DNA of 50,516 nt from Salisapilia sapeloensis (lineage: Eukaryota; Oomycota; Peronosporomycetes; Peronosporales; Salisapiliaceae), in assembly GCA_023334545.1 (NCBI GenBank), contig JAADVB010000134.1:1-50516 (forward strand), read 5' to 3'. The notes beneath the pieces are model-generated. The model was given only the letters and a program-made list of their open reading frames with translations, was not told the DNA's origin and ran no database searches. Position numbers and translations under genes: made by a program. Shown piece by piece: positions 1 through 7,470 of this stretch (the first letter of the stretch is position 1; every line of letters starts with the position of its first letter).

Positions 1-1200
1 GTTGAAAGTCTCACGCAGGCCCAAGTGGACTCGATCAACGAAGATGCTCCAGATCGAGGTACTGCGTATATCATTCTGATCTTCATCGCAAACATCGGAT
101 TAGCTCTCTCGTTTGCATCCACGAATGGTATGATGGTGGAGGTGGCCCAACGTGAGCCGGAAGCTATTCGGGGCAGGCTTCAGACGATGAATTATGTCAT
201 CAGGTATGTCTTCGACATTGCTGCCTCGTGTCTCGTTGGTTTCGGTCTGAACTCTTCCGACTTTGGTGGCAGTTTCGCTGCTGACATTGGTGTCGATGCT
301 GTCTTTGGTATCTGCGCGGCTCTTTCTGTCATAACCGCTGCTGCGGGATGGTTCTTTGTGACGGAAGAAAAGCATGAAAGGCGATCGGTTCGAAAGGAGC
401 TCGGCAAAATGTATCAACTGTTGCAACAGCGAGTGATCTATCAGATCACGATCTTCCGTTTCTTCAACAACCTCTTCCGCAGCGTCAGTGTCACTGCTAG
501 CAACCCCATCCAGAATATCTGGGCTGGGGTGGAACCTGTCAACAGCTGCGTTGCTAGCATCCTCGGATCTTTCATCGCCGCCACCAGTCTCTACGTCATC
601 CAGCGATGGGGTCTTCACTGGAACTGGCGTACGGTTATCATCGTCATGCAGGTCATGGCTGTCTCAGTCGATGTCATTCCAGTCATGTTTACAACGTGGA
701 ATGTCTTCCGAAGCCAGTGGTTCTGGCTCGGTCTTCCAATCCTTGAATACGTTCCGAACAAAATCGTTTTCATTGTAGCGATGTACTGCATGGTCGAAAT
801 CATTGATGTTGGAAATGAGGCAATGGTGTATGGACTTATCGAGTCCTGCTCAACTCTCGCGTTGCCATTCGCAACGGTCATCACTAAGGCTATCGACCAG
901 AACTTTGACATTGCCAGATCAGACCTGCAACGTGATGACACGGAAGTCCACTACCAAGTAACGTATGTCTACGTCATTTCGTACGCATTCCAACTCTGCT
1001 GTTGCGCCTTCGTCATCTTGTTACCGCGACAAAAGGCTGAGGCACGGGCGCTCAAGCGCAACGGTACGTCGAACAAGTGGATTGGTACTTTCGTTGGCCT
1101 CGCGACGATCTTCCTCTTCATCTGGTCTATCACGACCAACTTGCTGTCAATTTTCCCATCGACGGCGTGCTTGCGCCTTGCTGGTGGCAACGGTTGCTAG
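1..1200 (+). CDS. Folate-biopterin transporter-like (FBT/BT1, MFS fold) membrane protein, 5' partial
   Basis: The reading frame is open from the first base of the window, so the N-terminus lies upstream; about 399 residues are visible. I count roughly nine hydrophobic segments, the last ones near residues 320-345 and 360-385. The layout (paired helices, a charged central loop around EEKHERRSVRKELGK, a late YGLIES segment followed by small-residue helices) fits the FBT/BT1 branch of the major facilitator superfamily. That family is greatly expanded in oomycetes, and known members carry folates, pterins or S-adenosylmethionine. The substrate cannot be read from sequence. No intron is apparent in the visible part. 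Another MFS family is the main alternative. Confidence 0.6.
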   Translation, partial: VESLTQAQVDSINEDAPDRGTAYIILIFIANIGLALSFASTNGMMVEVAQREPEAIRGRLQTMNYVIRYVFDIAASCLVGFGLNSSDFGGSFAADIGVDAVFGICAALSVITAAAGWFFVTEEKHERRSVRKELGKMYQLLQQRVIYQITIFRFFNNLFRSVSVTASNPIQNIWAGVEPVNSCVASILGSFIAATSLYVIQRWGLHWNWRTVIIVMQVMAVSVDVIPVMFTTWNVFRSQWFWLGLPILEYVPNKIVFIVAMYCMVEIIDVGNEAMVYGLIESCSTLALPFATVITKAIDQNFDIARSDLQRDDTEVHYQVTYVYVISYAFQLCCCAFVILLPRQKAEARALKRNGTSNKWIGTFVGLATIFLFIWSITTNLLSIFPSTACLRLAGGNGC

Positions 1201-1684
1201 GACGCCGCATAGGTAAGTTGTAGCAAGATTATATTCCTATCAACGCGAAGGAATTTTTAGTCGCGTACTCGAACTCTGCCTTTTACATCTTTACGCAATG
1301 AGCTTTCCCTCCTCCAGAATACGTTTACCAATAATCAAGCCAATCCTTGCGAAACTACTTTCGTATATTGATCATCTTCGCTCGGAGCATACATCGACAT
1401 CTCAATGATGCGAACACTCCTATCAGAACTTCATTAGTTCCAAACTCCAAGTAGGTCTATAGCTAAAGGAACAATAGACATGTGAAGAAGATACCTTTGC
1501 ATCTTTGCGTTTACAAAACAATAATAAAAGTAAAATTTACTTAAGTCTGATACTTGTGCTCAGATACATGACAAAAAGAAAAGATAATAAACTGAAACTA
1601 TTGGGTGATTCCAACCAATCAACACAGATCCAATCGTGAGGCTAATACGCAAGTCGAGACCGACGGAACCGCAAGTGAGCAAGT
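1201..1684. other. Intergenic, no gene seen
   Basis: About 480 bp separate the transporter stop from the NDUFB9 start. The stretch is AT-rich with stop codons in all frames. I see no RNA gene, repeat or terminator signal that I can defend. It presumably holds the transporter 3' UTR and the NDUFB9 promoter. Confidence 0.6.
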
Positions 1685-2297
1685 ATGTCGGGCGCCCTGA
1701 AGCGCGTGAACCAGAACATGGATAAGACGTACCGGGAGGTCGTGTCCCGGTACATGGGTCCTACGGAGCCGTTGTCCCACAAGCAGGTGGTCACTCGGCT
1801 GTACAAGCAGTCTCTGAAGGCGCTTGAGAGCTGGGCCATCGACCGCCGTCTGTGGAACGAGGAAGCCACGAAAATCCGCGCCGAGTTTGACGCTAACAGA
1901 ACCCTCGACCCGCACTCTGGGTATTCAATCGTCTACTAGATAGGAAATATAAAGGTACTGATCAATTTATTTTGTATACAATAGACGTGCCAAGCGTTTG
2001 GTGCGGGAGACGGAGGAGAAGCTGGCCAAGTACACTCATCCGGACCGTTATGTGCTTAACTACATGCCTGGCGGATCCCTCTTCATGCGTAACGCGCCTC
2101 TTCCGCTTGATGTACGCTGCTTTTTAATTGCATAATCATGTCCATTTTGCTTATTTTGACTGATATAGGTGTGCTTCCCGGATGGCATCCCTGACGATGT
2201 CGAACTGTCGCCGTTGGAGGCTGTAAACATCGACATGAGCCCCGTGCCAGCCAAGAAGGGTGTCTTTGTGGACTTTTCCAAGAAGGGATACGACTAA
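1685..2297 (+). CDS. NDUFB9: NADH dehydrogenase (ubiquinone) 1 beta subcomplex subunit 9, LYR family
   Basis: Accessory subunit of mitochondrial complex I. Three exons: 1685-1920, 1985-2111 and 2169-2297, with introns of 64 and 57 bp (GT-AG, phases 2 and 0). The spliced protein is 163 aa. The LYR-type motif reads VTRLYKQSLKALESW at about residues 37-51 (LYK variant), followed by the helix with RAEFDANR that is typical of NDUFB9. LYR proteins bind mitochondrial acyl carrier protein, so assembly in the membrane arm is expected. The C-terminal half (YTHPDRYVLNYMPGGSLF, then a proline-rich tail ending KKGYD) is less conserved. The start is the first ATG before the LYR region. Confidence 0.85.
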
Positions 2298-2350
2298 ACA
2301 CGTTTGTTTGTCTTCGAATGGCAATAAAAATGGATTTCCTACTGATTTTC

Positions 2351-2985
2351 CTAGTTCGGATCTAAATGATCGCATATCTTTGACTTGGTGACAGCAGTGT
2401 TGAGGCCATAATCGCGATAGTGAAAGCCATTGAACGATGCTGTGAACTTGTTCGGGATGCCTCGACGCTCAGTTTCCACTTTCAGCTGTGCCTTCTCTGT
2501 ACCGATCTCTCGGTTGCTGTTTGCTGCTTTTAGTATTTACAAGTAGAATGTAGGAGTGTACTGGTTTACCTGGTAGCGTAGAGAGGATGTTCTTCTCGAG
2601 CTTTGGCAATGGCTTGGACATCGATATCCTCTGGCAAAAGCTGCTCGGGCGACAGAAGACAGTCTTGAGGGTTCACGACGTCTCGCTCTCGTAGCTGTGC
2701 CAAGTTCGTACCAGCCGCCTCGTCTGTGACTCGTTTCTTGTCCATGCGTTGACTGAGTTTCGAGGGAGCCGTGGACAGTCCATCGCCAAAGGATGAGGAT
2801 GATGTCTTGTAAGTAAGGTCAGTCGTGGATGAACTTTGGTTTTGAGACAGGACTGGCTTGGCAAGTTTCGGCGCGTCAAAGACATAGGGTTCCTGGAGGT
2901 TGATACCGATGCTGCTGGACGTTGTTGTCATGAAGGGATTTGTCGTCCGACGGTTCTGGGGGACCGACGAGCCTCGCGACACCAT
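2351..2985 (-). CDS. PIERCE1/PIERCE2-like doublet-microtubule inner protein (UPF0691)
   Basis: Two exons on the minus strand, 2985-2570 and 2516-2351, with a 53-bp intron; the protein is 193 aa. The first 130 residues are Ser/Thr-rich and low in complexity. The C-terminal 60 residues carry the recognisable part: EEHPLYATSNREIG, then a spacer, then FHYRDYGLNTAVTKSKI. This matches the HPLY.T(S/T)N...G and YRN.GLNT.(V/L)(E/D)KSK pattern of animal PIERCE1 (C9orf116) and PIERCE2 (C15orf65). Those proteins sit inside the A-tubule of axonemal doublets. It fits the other flagellar genes in this window. The start was placed at 2985, because the open frame further upstream encodes an unlikely hydrophobic leader. 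Confidence 0.7.
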
Positions 2986-3691
2986 GATGTAGAGGCAGCT
3001 GATGGGGAAATGAGCAAGTAACGGTGGTACACAAAGTAGATCAAACGTCATGAAGATCTTATCATTTATAAATATACCACATATGAAATTCAACGGCTCC
3101 TATTCGCTAAAAATACTTTATTCGGAGACTGATTGGATAAAAGACGTGCCGACACTTCCTACAGTAGCGTGAGGAGGTACTTCGATGATCGTGCTGGAAA
3201 TGTCGAATAGTACTGAGAAGAGTAGCATGATCTCTGCTAATGGAAGGCATGCTTGACTCGCCAAGCAACGTACTGTACAAAGAAGCTCTTATGCTAATTG
3301 TAGAGTGGTATCTTGGGTATCAACAAGAGGCTTTTTGTATGCGATACCTTCACGTTAGGCTTTGCAGCGCCAATTAGCAGGTACAAGTCGACCACGTACC
3401 TGATTTTGACGCACAGGTTGCAGTGAAAGGTATTAGAAACAGCAACATGACCGGGGAGATCGACATGACCGGGTCAACTGCCGCGGAGAGCCACATAGGC
3501 CGATATCTTTGTCTGGTTTCTGTCCTCTACGTCATATCGATGCTACGAAGGTTAAAGGCGAATGCTCTTTTACAACGCCACGAAAGTGCTGGAGTGAAGG
3601 GAAAAAGCTTCGAGCTAAGCGGGGCCTCCGATCCACAAATCATATTCGAATTTGCGGACGAGGACGTATCGAGGCAATTCAAACGGAAGAT
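2986..3691. other. Divergent intergenic / 5' leader region
   Basis: This region separates the PIERCE-like start (minus) from the SRD5A3-like start (plus) and should hold both promoters. An open frame from about 3423 runs through it in a different frame from the reductase, and another extends the reductase frame upstream from about 3509. Neither extension resembles the N-terminus of polyprenol reductases, so I treat both as leader sequence. Confidence 0.5.
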
Positions 3692-4585
3692 ATGGACGAG
3701 TCTTTGTGTGATCAACTGCCTACGCAGGAGTCGATTTGGAGAGGGCTTTGGGTCGTCTTGGGCCTCACCTCTGTCATCGCGTGCAAGTCCGAGTGGCTCC
3801 ACGGCTTTGTCGGCCATGGTAAAGGCAAGCGCGATGCCTCTGTCGACCACATGCCCCTTGCCAAGCTCCTCCAGCTAGACATTCCTAAAAGTACTTGGAA
3901 ATGGTTCTACTTCACGGGGTCCGTTGAGAACTGGCTGCTCGTGGCCGGCATGCTGAACACGGTCAACTTTGGATTTGTCGACTCTGCTCTTACCACGAGC
4001 TGCCCCAAGCTCAACCAGAACGACAATGACACGATGCTAACTGTCAACCTTCCTACGACCATCGCGGTCATCATCTACACCTGCCACGTTACCCGTAGAC
4101 TTTTGGAAAGCTTCTTGATTACTTCTTTCGGTGACTCCAAGATGCACGTTGGTGTGTTCATCCTGGGTGTCCTCCACTACATGAGCGTCCCCCTGTCGAT
4201 TCTCGCGGACTCGAACGCATCGCAAGACGAGCCGGTCAGCTACTCGCTCTACGTTGGCGCGTTCCTATTCCTCTACGCTTCGTTCCGTCAGTACAAGTGC
4301 AACACGTTGCTGGCGAAACAAAAGGTCGAGGCTGGCGGCAAGTACGTCGTCCCCAAGGGTGACTGGTTCGACTACGTCCGTTGCCCGCTCTACTCTGCGG
4401 AAATCCTGCTCTACATTTCCATGAGCCTCATGCTCCCTGGTAACTTTAGCATGCACTTGTGCATGGCTTGGGTGTTTGCCAACCAGATCATGTGTGCCTT
4501 GTACGGCAATGTATGGTATGAAGAAAAGTTCCGTGAAAAGCTACCAGAAATGGCCAAGTGGGTGCTCATCCCTGGCATTTGGTAA
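3692..4585 (+). CDS. SRD5A3: Polyprenol reductase / steroid 5-alpha-reductase family (SRD5A3-like)
   Basis: Intronless, 297 aa from the chosen ATG. This ER membrane enzyme reduces the alpha-isoprene unit of polyprenol to dolichol for N-glycosylation. The C-terminal catalytic half is clear: HVTRRLLESFLITSFGDSKMH, then FRQYKCNTLLAKQK, then KGDWFDYVRCPLYSAEILLY, which parallels GDWFEYVSSPNYLAELMIY of human SRD5A3, and a C-terminal YEEKFREKLPEMAKW segment. About six hydrophobic segments are visible. The ATG at 3692 was chosen because the sequence before it is charged and unlike the family, and the first helix begins shortly after. A steroid reductase of the same superfamily is possible, but the RQYKC and GDWF motifs favour SRD5A3/DFG10. 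Confidence 0.82.
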   Translation: MDESLCDQLPTQESIWRGLWVVLGLTSVIACKSEWLHGFVGHGKGKRDASVDHMPLAKLLQLDIPKSTWKWFYFTGSVENWLLVAGMLNTVNFGFVDSALTTSCPKLNQNDNDTMLTVNLPTTIAVIIYTCHVTRRLLESFLITSFGDSKMHVGVFILGVLHYMSVPLSILADSNASQDEPVSYSLYVGAFLFLYASFRQYKCNTLLAKQKVEAGGKYVVPKGDWFDYVRCPLYSAEILLYISMSLMLPGNFSMHLCMAWVFANQIMCALYGNVWYEEKFREKLPEMAKWVLIPGIW

Positions 4586-4602
4586 AAAGCGTAATAGAGC
4601 AA

Positions 4603-5337
4603 TTACTCTTGTTTCCCTTTCTTTACGTCTGGTGATGCGCCGCCATCATCCGTACTCGCATCGCTATCTTCTCTTTCTTTTCTTTTTTCTCCTACCGTTT
4701 CTCTTTCTTCTTCTTTTGTTTCTTCCGTCGGGGGCATCGGAGGCCCTTCCTCTCCCTCGCTTTCTTCCGATTCTTCCAATTCTTCTTCTTTGCTAGCCCA
4801 CACCTGGTCGTCCATGCCTTTCCCTGCTTTCTCCCGCGCCACTTGAATCCGAGCAAGGTGTTGACCGTACTTGTTGCCGAAAATGTTGTCGTAGCCACCT
4901 GGACCGGAAGCACAGCCGCGGCAACCACTGTGTCGCTCTTGCACGACCGTGTCTTGGGATAACTGGTGCTTTGGCACGCGGCAGATACTCACTGTGCCGT
5001 AGTTGTAGTTCTTTGGATTGATGGCAAAGGTGCTACAAAGTCTTTCGTAGCCAGGTTTTTTCCACTTGGCAATCAGACTAGCGTCAATGAGCTTTTGCTT
5101 GATGCAGTAGTCATACACCTCACGCGAAATGCGCTTGTACTTGTAAAACATGTCATAGACGTATCGCGAGCGCTGCCAATTAATCTGCTGCACGGGCCAT
5201 AGTGACTCGCACTTTCGCTTCCCTTCATGCGGCTCATTCATACGCTCACGCAGTTCACTCTCGAGCGCATCCATGACCGGTTGGATGTACTCATAGCCTG
5301 GGGGCGGTCGTTTGGCCTTGCGATTCCAGCGAGACAT
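4603..5337 (-). CDS. BUD31: BUD31/G10 spliceosomal protein with acidic C-terminal extension
   Basis: 244 aa against about 144 in human, intronless. The core matches G10/BUD31 end to end: PPPGYEYIQPVMDALESELRE, EPHEGKRKCESLWPV, RSRYVYDMFYKYKRISREVY, LIAKWKKPGYERLC, then ICRVPK and GCRGC. BUD31 is a structural protein of the activated spliceosome. Two oddities stand out. The cysteine-rich zinc cluster is thinned: the usual CCxxC is CSTFA, NCICR is SICR, and CTHCGCRGC is ERHSGCRGC. There is also an extra tail of about 100 residues, rich in Glu, Ser and Lys (for example SKEEELEESEESEGEEG). The gene starts 86 bp from the divergent SmD3 gene and ends 17 bp after the reductase stop. Confidence 0.92.
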   Translation of the reverse strand: MSRWNRKAKRPPPGYEYIQPVMDALESELRERMNEPHEGKRKCESLWPVQQINWQRSRYVYDMFYKYKRISREVYDYCIKQKLIDASLIAKWKKPGYERLCSTFAINPKNYNYGTVSICRVPKHQLSQDTVVQERHSGCRGCASGPGGYDNIFGNKYGQHLARIQVAREKAGKGMDDQVWASKEEELEESEESEGEEGPPMPPTEETKEEERETVGEKRKEREDSDASTDDGGASPDVKKGKQE

Positions 5338-5423
5338 TTTTTCTTTTTCTTTTGTTTGGTGTCGAATTTATCTGAAATATCGCACTTAACAGTACTCGAC
5401 ACCTTTCAAACCCAATCAAGGCG
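5338..5423. promoter_or_regulatory. Bidirectional promoter between BUD31 and SmD3
   Basis: Only 86 bp lie between the two divergent start codons, so both 5' UTRs and core promoters must share or overlap this AT-rich stretch. It contains TTTCTTTTTCTTTTG next to BUD31 and CACCTTTCAAACCC next to SmD3. I assign no individual factor site. Confidence 0.6.
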
Positions 5424-5762
5424 ATGGCGACGACGGTGGGGGTACCCGTAGCGCTGCTGCATGAAGGAGAAGGTCGGAATGTGACAGTGGAGCTGAAGAA
5501 CGGAGAGATTTATAGAGGCCATTTAGAGGACAGCGAAGACAGCATGAACTGCCAGCTGAGCAACGTCGTGCTGACGCAACGAGACGGTCAGAAATCCAAA
5601 CTGGAGCTCGTGTACGTCCGCGGCAGTCAGATCAAACTCGTTATATTGCCGGATATTTTGAAGAACTCGCCTCTTCTGTCCAAGGTCCAGGCTTTGAAGA
5701 AGCCGGAGGAGAAAGCAGGTAAAAAGCCACAGGGGCGAGGCAAGAAGCGAAACAAAAAGTAA
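5424..5762 (+). CDS. SNRPD3: Small nuclear ribonucleoprotein Sm D3
   Basis: 112 aa, intronless. Core subunit of the heptameric Sm ring on spliceosomal U snRNAs. Sm1 motif: VELKNGEIYRGHLEDSEDSMNCQLSNV at about residues 21-47. Sm2 motif: YVRGSQIKLVILPDILKNSPL at about residues 70-90. These match human SmD3 ([43 protein letters not shown]). The tail is short and lysine-rich (KAGKKPQGRGKKRNKK) with one GRG, whereas animal SmD3 ends in an arginine-glycine repeat. The start ATG lies in the bidirectional promoter context with BUD31. Confidence 0.95.
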   Translation: MATTVGVPVALLHEGEGRNVTVELKNGEIYRGHLEDSEDSMNCQLSNVVLTQRDGQKSKLELVYVRGSQIKLVILPDILKNSPLLSKVQALKKPEEKAGKKPQGRGKKRNKK

Positions 5763-5860
5763 AGAAAAGATTATTTTGCTTTCTTTTTGAACAATTTCTT
5801 TCTTTGGTTCATAACTACGAGAACTTTGCTTGGCCTACCTGGATTCCATATTAGCTGCAA

Positions 5861-6208
5861 TTACAGACAGCACAGCGGAAGAAGGAGTGCGAATGGGAGT
5901 AGCATGAGAGCAATGGGTAGTGAGAGTCCGCAGGTGCAGACACTGATGAGCACACATGTGAAGATGATCATCCAGAGTGTGATGGAAATACTGAAGCAAC
6001 CGCCACGAAGACGGTGGCTGGCAGATAGCGTTGCATGGTTGTTCACGTTATAGTCCTGGATAGTTCGTGTTGATTGCAATGGCTTGCCTCCGTATTGCAA
6101 GAATGTATCTTGGTCATCCAGCAGCTCCATGACATGCTTGATGAGCGTCTCGGGTTCCACCGTCACGGTCGTCGTCGCGCCAGTATCGTTTCGAATAAAG
6201 AGCTGCAT
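5861..6208 (-). CDS. Ubiquitin-like protein with LRGG followed by a hydrophobic membrane tail
   Basis: 115 aa from the ATG that aligns with ubiquitin Met1 (MQLFIRNDTG). Residues 1-70 track ubiquitin: TVEPET at 16-21, FLQYGGKPLQSTRTIQDYN at 36-54 (ubiquitin LIFAGKQLEDGRTLSDYN), and RLRGG at 66-70. The Gly-Gly is followed at once by CFSISITLWMIIFTC and a second hydrophobic stretch, giving two predicted membrane helices and a CCL terminus. Only two lysines remain in the ubiquitin-like part (K24, K42). It could be a membrane-anchored ubiquitin-fold protein, or a precursor cut after GG; the sequence does not decide. An in-frame ATG five codons upstream is possible but aligns less well. Confidence 0.75.
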   Translation of the reverse strand: MQLFIRNDTGATTTVTVEPETLIKHVMELLDDQDTFLQYGGKPLQSTRTIQDYNVNNHATLSASHRLRGGCFSISITLWMIIFTCVLISVCTCGLSLPIALMLLPFALLLPLCCL

Positions 6209-6449
6209 CGTGCGATTGGTCACTCAAAGGATTTGTTGGAAATGAACAGTGAGGGATAAAAGCATCTTCCGACGTCCAGATCGAAGTGTATTTATCAGAT
6301 CAACGCGTCATTTCTGAATTGAGTGTTTTCTCAGATTCGCATATCGTTTGTTGGCTTGATTGGTTTATCAGATCTGACTAGGCATATGATTGGACCGTGG
6401 CAACCTGTATCATATTTGGTCGAGTACCATCCACTTGGACTTGGTCGTG

Positions 6450-7402
6450 ATGGCATCGATGTCTACCCCTTCGCGCGATGAACTCAAGGAAAGCTTGCTG
6501 GACTTGACGCAGCCCATGGGCAAACGCACCCGGGCGGTGTTCTATTTGCGCACGAAAGGCGGCAAAGAAGACTTGCAGATTTTATTGCAAGGTGCGAAAG
6601 ACTGATAGAAACATGCATGAACAAATGTATTGACTTTGTATGGATAGCTTTGTCGAACAAGCAGGATTCGGAGCTGATGCGGCATGAACTCGCCTACGTT
6701 ATCGGTCAGTTTCAGGATGCCGATGCATGTGAACCACTGGAGAAGATTGTATCGGACGAAAGCGATGAATGCATGGTGCGTCACGAAGCGGCAGAGGCCC
6801 TCGGCGCCATCGGCAGCGAGCATTCGCTTGATGTTTTAGAAAAATTTCAATCCCACTCGGCGCCAGAAATTGCCGAAACGTGCCAACTGGCTCTTCGACT
6901 CATCAAGTACAAGGTCGACATTGCCAACGGCAACGTTGCTGAGTCGGATCATGACAAGAACCCGTACTTGTCAGTCGACCCGGCACCGGCTGCGGAAGCG
7001 GATGTACCCACCAGCACGTTGAAGGCAACGTTGCTGGACGCTGAGAAGTCGCTTTTCGAACGCTATCGCGCTATGTTCTCGCTGCGCAATCGAAACTCGG
7101 AGGAAGCTGCGTTGGCATTGGGCGAGGCGTTTGCCGACTCCAGTGCCTTGTTCCGCCACGAGATTGCCTACGTGATGGGCCAGATGGAGAACCCGGCGAC
7201 TGTGCCTGCGTTACGGAAAGTTTTGGATGATTTGTCGGAGCACCGAATGGTTCGACATGAAGCGGCAGAGGCGCTGGGTGCGATTGGAACGCCGGAATGT
7301 CAAAAATTGTTGCATTCGTATTTGCAGGACAAAGAGCAGGTCGTTCGAGAAAGCTGTGAAGTCGCTTTAGATGCCATGGATTACTGGGCAAACGAGCAAT
7401 AA
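6450..7402 (+). CDS. DOHH: Deoxyhypusine hydroxylase (HEAT-repeat di-iron enzyme)
   Basis: Two exons, 6450-6591 and 6648-7402, with a 56-bp intron in phase 1; 298 aa. The enzyme completes hypusine formation on eIF5A. All four metal-binding His-Glu pairs are present in HEAT-like repeats: LMRHELAYVIGQ, MVRHEAAEALGAIG, LFRHEIAYVMGQ and MVRHEAAEALGAIG. The two halves are internal repeats, as in human DOHH. Splicing gives LLQALSNKQDSELMRHELAY, matching LLQALGDSHALLKHELAY. The ATG at 6450 gives a human-length N-terminus; an upstream in-frame ATG at 6390 would add 20 unlikely residues. It is convergent with the PX-OTU gene, 68 bp between stops. Confidence 0.95.
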
Positions 7403-7470
7403 AGACATGTTTTCGTACAAACCTTTTTGTTGTTAATGTAGAAAGCAAATGTACTTTTACTAAGTTTGGA

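Noticed and set aside
100..618. 172-codon minus-strand frame opposite the transporter
   Set aside because: It is a shadow of the plus-strand membrane protein, rich in Asp/Glu/Arg as expected from the complement of hydrophobic codons, with no family features.
3423..3878. 151-codon plus-strand frame overlapping the start of the reductase
   Set aside because: It runs in a different frame from the clear SRD5A3-like protein, and its second half is a Ser-rich shadow. It looks like leader sequence.
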